Source of the DNA: an uncultured Opitutaceae bacterium
GTDB lineage: Bacteria; Verrucomicrobiota; Verrucomicrobiae; Opitutales; Opitutaceae
Length of the DNA stretch: 10,305 nucleotides
Assembly (NCBI GenBank): GCA_946482625.1
Contig: CAMLSH010000090.1
Span: forward strand, 1-10,305
Direction: 5' to 3'
In this document: positions 1 to 6,914 of the stretch, piece by piece
Numbering within the stretch: the stretch's first letter is position 1
Layout of the letters: each line of letters begins with the position of its first letter
The notes under the pieces: generated by a model
What the model saw: only the letters and a program-made list of their open reading frames with translations
Told to the model about the DNA's origin: nothing
Databases searched by the model: none
Translations under genes and position numbers: made by a program

Positions 1-1268
1 GACACGAATGTCTCGGAAAGTTTTTCACCGCAGAGATCCGACACCCGGCCGGTGCGTCCCAGAAATCTGAGCGTCGGGGTCTGACCGAGGAAACCGGATA
101 CCTCCACGCGATCGCCCAGGCGATAACGCCACAGTCCTCCGCTCGTCGTCACCACCACTTCGTAGATCTGTCCGTCTCGAAGCGCATGGGCCGGCAGGAC
201 ACATCCGGACGCGTCGATAAACTCGAAAAAGTGTGACCGAATCGCCACGGGATGAGCGCCCGAATAAGGAATCGTCACAAACGCCTCGGTCGCGAGCAGC
301 CCCTTAGACTGGATGGCGACACCGGGAAAGCGCCGGCTCAACTCGTCGGCTGGCAACCGGGCATGCGCGTCGCACCAGCAGCTGATCACACTCAACTGCG
401 GCCAAAGCGAAACCGGATTTCGAGGATCCACCGCATCCAGTTGCGCGGCGCGTTTTGGCAACGGACGGAGTCGCAGAGTCGCTCGAAGCGACGCCGGAAC
501 ATCGCGTCCTTCGACACGACAGGTTCCGCACCGGATGTCGGCAAGCAGGTCCGACCAGCAGTGGGGCAACTCATCGAGAAGCAGGGATAAGAACGATGGA
601 TGCCAGACCGAGATCAGACGAAGACCGGGTTGCCTGAGGAGACAAAGTAGGAGCAGATAACGAAACGCCTTCAGGTCCCTCACATCGCGCAAAGCTCCTG
701 GCGCCGCCATGACGGCCTCGACGAGTTGCCGACGAAAGCCACCCAGATAACGACTGTCGTCGTCGAAACCGATCGGAACGACTGAGGGAGTATTTTGATC
801 GTCTCGAAGCAGCGGCGTAACCGACCAATACGCAGGCCCCCGCGTGATCGAGGGATATCGGCGGCCAAGATCCGTGATCCAAGGCGCAATCGCCGCGTTT
901 AATTCCCGCTGCAATCCCGCCGTGAACGGAATCAATTTTCGCGCGCCAGAAGAACCGCTGGTTGGCAGCAAATGTGTGACGGGCTCAGTTGTGAGCACGG
1001 AGCGCTCCCCCGCTTGGATACGTTTTATCCAAGGCTCAATTTCGTCGTAGCCTGTCAGCGGCACTTGTTTCGTGAAATCAGCATAACTGCGAATATCGCG
1101 GAAACCGCGCTCGCGTCCAAAAGCACTCCCGACATTTCGCTCCAGCTGATCGCGCAGGAGTCGCCATTGCGTCTCTTCGGCACGATGCAGCGCGCGATCG
1201 AACTTCCAAGCGGCCGGAAGGCTGGACGCCAGCCAGCCGAGATTCGCGGCAGTCGCCAAGAAATTCAT
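1..1268 (-). CDS. GH3-family acyl-adenylate amide synthetase, 3' end beyond the window
   Basis: The frame is open from an ATG at 1268 to the left edge, giving 422 visible codons without the C-terminus. The three nucleotide-binding motifs of the GH3 family can be seen: a Ser/Gly-rich loop TSGSSGARK (residues 103-111), LLATEAF (324-330) in the place of the plant SSE motif, and TTSGGLWRYRLGD (374-386) holding the family's YRxGD. The block RVSDLCGEKLSE (408-419) is typical of bacterial members. The middle part, LRLISVWHPSFLSLLLDEL, is also family-like. GH3 enzymes adenylate a carboxylic acid and transfer it to an amino acid or other nucleophile; most bacterial members have no known substrate. The start codon overlaps the stop of the upstream GNAT-like gene as ATGA, so translation is probably coupled. 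It is the last visible gene of the operon. Family assignment is firm; the substrate is unknown. Confidence 0.9.
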   Translation of the reverse strand, partial: MNFLATAANLGWLASSLPAAWKFDRALHRAEETQWRLLRDQLERNVGSAFGRERGFRDIRSYADFTKQVPLTGYDEIEPWIKRIQAGERSVLTTEPVTHLLPTSGSSGARKLIPFTAGLQRELNAAIAPWITDLGRRYPSITRGPAYWSVTPLLRDDQNTPSVVPIGFDDDSRYLGGFRRQLVEAVMAAPGALRDVRDLKAFRYLLLLCLLRQPGLRLISVWHPSFLSLLLDELPHCWSDLLADIRCGTCRVEGRDVPASLRATLRLRPLPKRAAQLDAVDPRNPVSLWPQLSVISCWCDAHARLPADELSRRFPGVAIQSKGLLATEAFVTIPYSGAHPVAIRSHFFEFIDASGCVLPAHALRDGQIYEVVVTTSGGLWRYRLGDRVEVSGFLGQTPTLRFLGRTGRVSDLCGEKLSETFV

Positions 1269-1990
1269 GACGTGGACAACGCCACCATGCGTTTACCTGC
1301 GGGCGTGAGATTGGCTTCACTGATCTCGGTTAAACAAACGAGTTCGTCGCCCGATACGTGGCCGGGATTTCGCGCGAGAAAGAACGCGACATCCGCATTG
1401 GCCTCACGTCCGGTGGGAACCTCCGCGAGCGGCCCGCGTAACTGCTGGGGGCGTTCAAAGCGGACCAACCCTGCCGCCGCGTCATAGCTTTCTCCATACT
1501 GCTCGCGGGCGAGGTGATCCAGCAGGCGCTGACGTGCGCCGGGAGTTGCGCAACTCGCGCGCGGAAAAAATTCCCGCCAAAACACCGGCAGAAAACGGTA
1601 AGTCCTGAACCCGGAGGTGAGGAGCAACCAGTAACACGGCCACGAGGGAAATCCGGCGCGAAGCCGGTTCACGATCGCGATCCATGCACGAGCCAGCCCA
1701 GGCGTACCCCATGCCTCAGGGGCGACAATGGTATCGCCCGAATAAATGGCCAGAAGTGGCCGCCCATCGAAGCGCATCTCGCGCGTAAGCAACGTGGAAA
1801 AACCGACCAACCGTCCCTCCCTGCGCAGATGAATCACCCAGTTTTTTTCCGCGAGATCGCGGTCGAATTGCTCACGGGACACTCCCGCAAAGTAGCGATC
1901 AAGGAGCGCGAACATTTCATCCCGCTGCTCAGAGGTGAGTTCGCTGCGCGGCCGGGCGTCGGTGGTTTCTGGTGAAAGCGTCGCATTCAT
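1265..1990 (-). CDS. GNAT-fold acyltransferase-like protein, single domain
   Basis: A 241-residue soluble protein with no signal peptide or membrane segment. The N-terminal half reads like a GNAT acyltransferase core: a helical lead-in (20-48), strands around WVIHLRREGRLVGFSTLL (51-68), then LLAIYSGDTIVAPEAWGTPG (79-98), where the acetyl-CoA pyrophosphate loop would sit. The usual Q/RxxGxG/A loop is not clear, so acyl-CoA binding is uncertain. The C-terminal half has an aromatic segment, YRFLPVFWREFFPR (131-144), which I do not recognise as a named domain. Both ends overlap neighbours by four bases (ATGA), so it is expressed with the double GNAT-like gene upstream and the GH3 gene downstream. 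It may transfer an acyl group to or from the GH3 product, but that is inference. It could instead be a degenerate GNAT with only a binding role. Confidence 0.72.
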   Translation of the reverse strand: MNATLSPETTDARPRSELTSEQRDEMFALLDRYFAGVSREQFDRDLAEKNWVIHLRREGRLVGFSTLLTREMRFDGRPLLAIYSGDTIVAPEAWGTPGLARAWIAIVNRLRAGFPSWPCYWLLLTSGFRTYRFLPVFWREFFPRASCATPGARQRLLDHLAREQYGESYDAAAGLVRFERPQQLRGPLAEVPTGREANADVAFFLARNPGHVSGDELVCLTEISEANLTPAGKRMVALSTS

Positions 1991-3135
1991 AGCAGGGAAA
2001 CCTCGGGCAAAAAGAGAGAGTCAGTTTTCAGAGACATGCCTGGGCCATCACCGGGCCAGCTCACGCGATAGAGCCGGCTGCGATAAACGCGGCAGCGAAA
2101 AGATCGCGTAAGCGACGCGAGCTGCGGCGCGTTTGCCGGCAGACCGATGGTGAGAAACTCCAGACCAACACGAGCTGCGGATGGAAAAAATGAGCGGATA
2201 AAGTCAGCCAGCATTTCCTCCCATCCGGCCTCGACTGCAAGTGGAGAGAGGAACGCCTGGCCGATCGTCTCTCCGACCAGCGGCAGCCGTACGGTGCCGA
2301 ACAGTCGTGCCGCGATATTCATCAGCGGTCGGGCACGGGCGACCGCCGGGGAATAACCGCGAATCACCGTTTGCCGGAAACCGCGCTGATCCCAGACAGC
2401 ACCGCAAGCGACGAGGCGACCTTGATCATAAACCAACTGGAATTTTTCCAACGGCAACCCGTGTTGGGCCAGATCGATCACTTGTTGCTCCGTCCATATC
2501 GAAGCGAGTTGGTGCCGCGCCGCGTGCTTGCTTAAAAAAGTAACCAGCTCAGCAACGTGGCTTGCAGTCGCCGGCTCGCAGTGGCGTTTGCCAGCAGGCG
2601 GCCGACGGGGAACCGGGATAAGAAGTGTCACGAAGTCCGTGAGAAACGAATACGCCGGAAGTCCACGGCGTCCGCTCTCCAGAAGACGACGCGCGCGTTG
2701 GTTGTCCGCGGAGATGCTTGTGAAATAAAAATCCGACGGTGCCTGCTGATGGAGTTGATGGAAGAAGTCGTACCCGCGCCGCAAGACCCCAAAACGTCCC
2801 TGAGCAGAAACATCGAGGCGCAATTCCCCGAGGTAGCTGACGCGTTTTTGTTCGCCGTCGATCATCCGCAAACGGGTCGAAGAGCGCCCCATACATGCGA
2901 GCGAGTCTCCATCAAAGACCAGGACGGTCTCATCGTTTGCTCCAGCGACATTCGTGCCGAGAAAGTAGCCGGGCTCGCGCTCAAACGTCAGGCTGATCGC
3001 GCCCGGCGTCGGATTTTCGCGCAGCAGTTTCCGGATCGCAAAATCGTCGGATGGTCCAGCCACCACGATGCGCAGCTCGCCTCCACGTTCTGGGGTGGGC
3101 GTGCTCAGTTCGCTTGGAGCAAGGCGCCCTGCCAT
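1987..3135 (-). CDS. Double GNAT-like protein
   Basis: A 382-residue protein that appears to hold two GNAT-like halves. The first (about 22-175) has the early strand LRIVVAGPSDDFAIRKLL, a central YLGELRLDVSAQGRFGVLRR (101-120) in the position of the family's beta-4/CoA-binding segment, and a late SISADNQRARRLLESG (140-155), resembling the GNAT pattern of an Asn followed by an aligned helix. The second half (about 186-365) begins HCEPATASHVAELVTFL and has KFQLVYDQGRLVACGAVWDQ, a GNAT strand pair. The ATG at 3135 lies inside the end of the radical SAM B gene (31-base overlap), and the stop overlaps the next start by four bases. No transmembrane segment is seen. Fold assignment comes from strand/helix patterns, and the substrate is unknown. 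Some peptidyl or N-acyl-amino-acid transferases have two GNAT domains, which is one possibility. Confidence 0.68.
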   Translation of the reverse strand: MAGRLAPSELSTPTPERGGELRIVVAGPSDDFAIRKLLRENPTPGAISLTFEREPGYFLGTNVAGANDETVLVFDGDSLACMGRSSTRLRMIDGEQKRVSYLGELRLDVSAQGRFGVLRRGYDFFHQLHQQAPSDFYFTSISADNQRARRLLESGRRGLPAYSFLTDFVTLLIPVPRRPPAGKRHCEPATASHVAELVTFLSKHAARHQLASIWTEQQVIDLAQHGLPLEKFQLVYDQGRLVACGAVWDQRGFRQTVIRGYSPAVARARPLMNIAARLFGTVRLPLVGETIGQAFLSPLAVEAGWEEMLADFIRSFFPSAARVGLEFLTIGLPANAPQLASLTRSFRCRVYRSRLYRVSWPGDGPGMSLKTDSLFLPEVSLL

Positions 3136-4463
3136 GACTCGTCCCCCAAGGGATAGTGATCGCGCTGACTCACGTCATTCCGGTGCATGGCGTTGATCAG
3201 ATAAAAATTGCGCCACATAAACGCGTTGCTGCGATTCACGCTGTCGAAGCCGCGCTGGACGATGCTGGGCCACGAATAAAACTCGCGCCGCGCCGCGAGG
3301 CAGTTGCGCCGCAAAACTTCCGGCTCCATGCCGCGCGGCTGAAAAGGAATGCGGTTGTAGCTGTAGCGCTCATCGAGCCACCACGCCTCGTAGAGCAGGC
3401 GGCCCTCCGCCTCCAGGCGTTTGTAGAGCGGTGTTCCGGGGAACGGCGTGAGGTGGTTGAACGCAGCGATGTAGAGCGCGTGCTCCCGGGCGAAGGCGAC
3501 AGTCGGCGCGAAACTTTCCGGAGTGTCGCCGTCGTAGCCGAAGATGAACGTGCCATAAACTCGGATACGGTGCTTTCGGAGATTCGCCAGCGCTCGCTCG
3601 AACCCGCCGCGAGCGGTGTTGAACGTCTTGTTCATCGCCTGGAGATTGGCCGGGTTGAGACTTTCGAAACCAATCAACACGCCCTGACAGCCGCTACGCA
3701 CGAGCAGTTCGAGAAACTCATCGTCGTGCGCGGCATTGATGCTCGACTGACTCACCCAGCGGATTTTGAGCGGAATCAGCGCGCGGAAGAACTCCTTCGC
3801 CTGCGCGAGGTTCGAGGTGATGTTATCGTCGACAAAGAAAAAGAGTTTCTTCTCCCGTTTGAGCGGTATGAGCTCCGCGAGGATTTCGTCGTAGGGCCGC
3901 CGCGTCTGACTCGACTCGAACACTGTCTGCACCGCGCAGAACTCACATTTGAAATGGCAACCACGCCCCGCCTCGACGAGGCCGACTGGCAGATACCGTT
4001 TGCCGCGAAAAATGGAGCGGTCTGGACGGAGACCGACGAGCGAAGGCCGACCCGTCTGCCGGTAGAATTTTTCCAGCTTCCCGTGTCGCGCATCGTCGAG
4101 CACGCGGGGCCAGAGCACTTCCGCTTCTCCGCAAACAACCGCCTCCGCGTAGCGCGCCACTTCGTCGGGACAGAGCGATGCGTGAAAGCCGCCCATGACG
4201 ACCGGTACACCACGCTTCCGATATTCAGACGCGATCTGGTAGGCGCGTTTGGCCGTGTAGGTTTCGACGCTGATCGCGACCAGATCGGTCGCTTCGTCGA
4301 AAGGAACAAGCTCCATGCGATCGTCGTAGAACCGCACCTCGATATCCTTCGGTGTGAGTCCGGCCAACGTGGCGGCGGGCAACGGTTCCATCTGCCAGGT
4401 GCGGATGTAATTTCGGTCGCCGCGATGACGACCGATACAGGGATGGATCAGCGTTACCCTCAT
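3105..4463 (-). CDS. B12-binding-type radical SAM protein (radical SAM B)
   Basis: A 452-residue enzyme. Residues 1-135 form a cobalamin-binding-like Rossmann domain with VVMGGFHASLCPDE (88-101), a typical GG-x-H turn. The DxHxxG motif of base-off B12 proteins is not evident, as is common in this family. The radical SAM cluster motif is CHFKCEFC, with Cys169, Cys173 and Cys176 spaced CxxxCxxC, preceded by VEAGRG. A TIM-barrel follows with FFFVDDNITSNL, GVLIGFESLNPANL and HLTPFPGTPLYKRL, then a C-terminal extension. It should cleave S-adenosylmethionine to a radical and may methylate or rearrange an unreactive carbon. I chose the ATG at 4463, not further upstream, because MRVTLIHP is the normal family N-terminus and it overlaps the stop of radical SAM A as ATGA. 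It is a paralogue of the upstream gene. Substrate unknown. Confidence 0.92.
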   Translation of the reverse strand: MRVTLIHPCIGRHRGDRNYIRTWQMEPLPAATLAGLTPKDIEVRFYDDRMELVPFDEATDLVAISVETYTAKRAYQIASEYRKRGVPVVMGGFHASLCPDEVARYAEAVVCGEAEVLWPRVLDDARHGKLEKFYRQTGRPSLVGLRPDRSIFRGKRYLPVGLVEAGRGCHFKCEFCAVQTVFESSQTRRPYDEILAELIPLKREKKLFFFVDDNITSNLAQAKEFFRALIPLKIRWVSQSSINAAHDDEFLELLVRSGCQGVLIGFESLNPANLQAMNKTFNTARGGFERALANLRKHRIRVYGTFIFGYDGDTPESFAPTVAFAREHALYIAAFNHLTPFPGTPLYKRLEAEGRLLYEAWWLDERYSYNRIPFQPRGMEPEVLRRNCLAARREFYSWPSIVQRGFDSVNRSNAFMWRNFYLINAMHRNDVSQRDHYPLGDESWQGALLQAN

Positions 4464-5854
4464 GCTTTGTCCGAGGTAGCGGGCTCGGGTTCCGGTTGAG
4501 AGGACGGCGAAAGGACTGCTCTCGGAAACGCCGGTGCGCGGCCGATGATCCAGTCGCAATTGTAGAAGCGACTCAGGTTGTGCGCGTAGAAGCGGTAGCC
4601 GAGATTGGTCCCCAGCTTCACCGGCCACGGCGCAGGTGAATAGCGGATACGGCGGGCGATCGAACGAAAACTGTAGGCATGTTTCCAAGCTGCTTCGACG
4701 CCGTCCTGAAGCTGGCGGACGCTCATTTTCGCCGGACGGAACACCACGTGTTGCGCGTCATAGAGCTCCCAGTTTCGGGTGAGGATGCGGTCCTCGGCGA
4801 CCAGCCGGTTATAGAGCGGAGTGTTGGGAAACGGAGTGACCACAGCGAAACGAGGCAGATCGATGCGAGCTGCGACGGCGAACTCAGCAGTCTTCAGAAA
4901 AACGTCTGGCTCGTCCTCATCGAGACCGAAGACGAAGCAGCCCTGCAACGCGATGCCGTGCGCGTGCAGACGCTCGACGACGCGCCCGTAGTTCTCGGGC
5001 GAGTTGAAGCCTTTGTGGTTTTGCCGCAGGTTCGCTTTCGAGATGGACTCAAGGCCCATCAGCAAGCCGCGGCAGCCACTGCGCCCGCACAGTTCGAGCA
5101 GTTCGGGATCGTCGGCGAGCAACACCGTGGCGAGGCCGTACCACTGCACTTTCAGCGGGATCAACGCCTTGAAGAGCTCAAGCGCGTAGCCGCGGTGGGC
5201 GATGAGATTCAGGTCGATGAAGATGAGCTTCCGCGCACCGTGCTGGCGGATGTCCGCGATCACCTCGGCGACCGGTTTTTGAAACGGTTTACGTCCCCAC
5301 GCCGTGGGTACGACGCAAAAATCGCAGCTATGCACGCAGCCGCGCGTCGCCTCGAAAACGTTGTTGGTCAGGAAATGCGAACTGGGCAGCAGGTCGCGGC
5401 GGGGAAAGGGCCGTCCGCCGATTTCGAGGCCCGGCGCTTGGTTGTATCGCGGCTGCATCGCGCCCGCCGCAAAATCGCGCAGGAGCTGCGGCCAGGTGTC
5501 TTCCGCGTAGCCGACGACGATCGCGTCGGCATGAGGCTGCGCGTCCTCTGGGATGAGTGTGATGTGCGGTCCGCCGAGAATCACCGCAATGCCTCTACGG
5601 CGAAAGTGAGCGGCCAGTTCATACGCGCGCATGGCGGTTCCGGTGATCACCGTGAGTCCGACGAGATCGACATCGAGATCGAGCGGAACGTCGGCAATGC
5701 CCTCGTCGATCAGCTGAACGTCGACCGGAAGATCGGCCGGGATGAGCGCGGCGAGCGTGGTTAACGTCAACGGTTGATACCGCAGCGATTTTTTCCAGAT
5801 GCCTCCCCGATGGCGGTAGAGCGGGCCTTTGGGAGAGACCAGCGCCACCCGCAT
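4460..5854 (-). CDS. B12-binding-type radical SAM protein (radical SAM A), first gene of the operon
   Basis: A 464-residue enzyme built like its downstream neighbour: an N-terminal cobalamin-binding-like domain (1-135; VILGGPHITLIPED at 91-104), then FEATRGCVHSCDFC with Cys173, Cys177 and Cys180 binding the [4Fe-4S] cluster, a barrel with KLIFIDLNLIAHRGYALELF and GLLMGLESISKANL, and VVTPFPNTPLYNRL. The end, WELYDAQHVVFRPAKMS, resembles the C-terminal domain (DUF4070 type) found in this group. The frame stays open upstream to 6178, but that part lies antisense to the desaturase gene and is not protein-like. The ATG at 5854, starting MRVALVSPKGPLY, is the conserved start. No strong Shine-Dalgarno site precedes it. 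It probably carries out radical chemistry on a lipid or other hydrophobic intermediate; this is inferred from neighbours. It is not assignable to HpnP, HpnJ or BchE from sequence alone. Confidence 0.92.
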   Translation of the reverse strand: MRVALVSPKGPLYRHRGGIWKKSLRYQPLTLTTLAALIPADLPVDVQLIDEGIADVPLDLDVDLVGLTVITGTAMRAYELAAHFRRRGIAVILGGPHITLIPEDAQPHADAIVVGYAEDTWPQLLRDFAAGAMQPRYNQAPGLEIGGRPFPRRDLLPSSHFLTNNVFEATRGCVHSCDFCVVPTAWGRKPFQKPVAEVIADIRQHGARKLIFIDLNLIAHRGYALELFKALIPLKVQWYGLATVLLADDPELLELCGRSGCRGLLMGLESISKANLRQNHKGFNSPENYGRVVERLHAHGIALQGCFVFGLDEDEPDVFLKTAEFAVAARIDLPRFAVVTPFPNTPLYNRLVAEDRILTRNWELYDAQHVVFRPAKMSVRQLQDGVEAAWKHAYSFRSIARRIRYSPAPWPVKLGTNLGYRFYAHNLSRFYNCDWIIGRAPAFPRAVLSPSSQPEPEPATSDKA

Positions 5855-5905
5855 GCGCCGCGAAGGAGAATATCTCGACGAGGAGGCTTCCACTGGCCGT
5901 TGGAT
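5855..5905. promoter_or_regulatory. Divergent intergenic gap between the radical SAM operon and the desaturase operon
   Basis: Only 51 bases separate two divergent starts, so promoters for both operons must lie here or inside the first codons of each gene. I see no convincing -35/-10 pair or operator palindrome. A Shine-Dalgarno-like GAGGAGG at 5880-5886 faces the desaturase, but it is 19 bases before the chosen ATG, longer than usual. The arrangement suggests shared control of the two operons; this is inference. Confidence 0.4.
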
Positions 5906-6913
5906 ATGCGAGCGCCGGTCATCACGCACAAGTTGATTCTCCGCCGCCGATTCGTTGGACTCGGCGGCGTGGAAACAGAGCCGACTCCCGCGCCCTCGAA
6001 GACCGCTCGGATTCCCGACCGGCTGAACCTCGCGATCATCTGTATCCAGTTGCTCGCGATCGCGGCCTGCGTCTGGGCGTCGGCGCAGGTGACCAGTTGG
6101 TGGGCTCTCGGGCTGCTCGCCATGGCGTTCGGTGCCGTGATGAACTCGGTTTATTCGATCATTCACGAGGCGGAGCACGGGATGCTGTTCTCCAACCGGA
6201 GATGGAATGAGTTCGCCGGGAGCGCGATGGCTCTATTTTTCCCCGCTCCGTTTCACCTGATCCGCCAAGGCCATCTCGGCCATCATCTGCGCAACCGCTC
6301 GGACGATGAAGCCTTCGATTTCTATTTCGAAGGCGATCACAAGCTCTGGAAAATTCTCGTGCTCTATGGGATTTTGACGGGCCTGTACTGGGTGGTGGTG
6401 ATCTTGAGCAACATCGTGTTCCTCGTGCTGCCCTTCCGGGAAGACAAAAAATACTGGCACGTAGACCAGGCATCCACGGCATTCATGGAGTCGCTTAATC
6501 CCGCCTACCGGGAGGTCATTCGGCTGGAGTGCGCAGCAGCGATCGCGCTGCATATCGGGCTCGTCTGGGGGCTCGGAATTCCGGTGATCAACTACCTCGT
6601 GATGTACGCCGGCTTTGGCTTTATGTGGTCGGCGATGCAATACGTGCATCACTACGGCACCGAGCGGCACGTGACTCGCGGCGCGCGCAATCTCTGGATC
6701 TGGGGGCCGCTGGATCTTTTCTGGCTGAATCACAACTGGCACCTCACCCATCACCAGCATCCCGCTGTGCCATGGATTTATCTGCCGCACACGGATGCCG
6801 AAGGCGACACGCGACGAGGATTTTTGCTGACGGCGTATTTGAAGATGTGGCGCGGACCGCGCCCGGCACCTGACCGCGTGGAAAACAAGCACGCGGGAAA
6901 AATCATTCCCTGA
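5906..6913 (+). CDS. Membrane-bound fatty-acid desaturase family protein
   Basis: A 335-residue integral membrane di-iron enzyme with the three histidine boxes of the family: HEAEH (87-91), HLGHH (123-127) and HNWHLTHH (276-283), plus YVHHYGTERHVTRGARNL near 247-264, which is often seen in bacterial members. Hydrophobic stretches lie at about 41-63, 65-86, 148-176 and 208-242, placing the His boxes on the cytoplasmic face. The family inserts double bonds or hydroxyl/keto groups using O2 and electrons from ferredoxin or cytochrome b5; carotenoid ketolases and sphingolipid desaturases are relatives, so the substrate is open. The start is uncertain. The ATG at 5906 keeps the gene clear of the divergent radical SAM start, whereas the frame runs open back to 5774 without protein-like sequence. 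The stop is followed after one base by the PAP2 start. Confidence 0.88.
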   Translation: MRAPVITHKLILRRRFVGLGGVETEPTPAPSKTARIPDRLNLAIICIQLLAIAACVWASAQVTSWWALGLLAMAFGAVMNSVYSIIHEAEHGMLFSNRRWNEFAGSAMALFFPAPFHLIRQGHLGHHLRNRSDDEAFDFYFEGDHKLWKILVLYGILTGLYWVVVILSNIVFLVLPFREDKKYWHVDQASTAFMESLNPAYREVIRLECAAAIALHIGLVWGLGIPVINYLVMYAGFGFMWSAMQYVHHYGTERHVTRGARNLWIWGPLDLFWLNHNWHLTHHQHPAVPWIYLPHTDAEGDTRRGFLLTAYLKMWRGPRPAPDRVENKHAGKIIP

Positions 6914-6914
6914 C

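Noticed and set aside
1..1268. A frameshifted or broken GH3 gene
   Set aside because: The frame is continuous from 1268 to the left edge, ending in the expected SDLCGEKLSE block; it is only cut by the window.
3156..4499. A 447-codon open frame on the plus strand
   Set aside because: It lies antisense to radical SAM B, has an Arg/Glu/His-heavy composition with no recognisable motif, and the opposite strand holds a clear enzyme with a complete Cys triad.
4464..4688. Extension of radical SAM B to 4688
   Set aside because: The extra sequence is not protein-like and overlaps the end of radical SAM A; MRVTLIHP at 4463 fits the family.
4679..5764. A 361-codon open frame on the plus strand
   Set aside because: It is antisense to radical SAM A and shows no domain or membrane pattern; it arises from GC-rich codon use.
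3105..5854. Hopanoid (HpnJ/HpnP) or chlorophyll (BchE) radical SAM enzymes
   Set aside because: They share the overall fold, but no squalene/hopene or tetrapyrrole gene is present, and sequence motifs alone do not assign them.
5855..6178. Extension of radical SAM A to an upstream start at 6178
   Set aside because: The added 108 residues are Arg-rich, lie antisense to the desaturase, and the usual family N-terminus begins at 5854.
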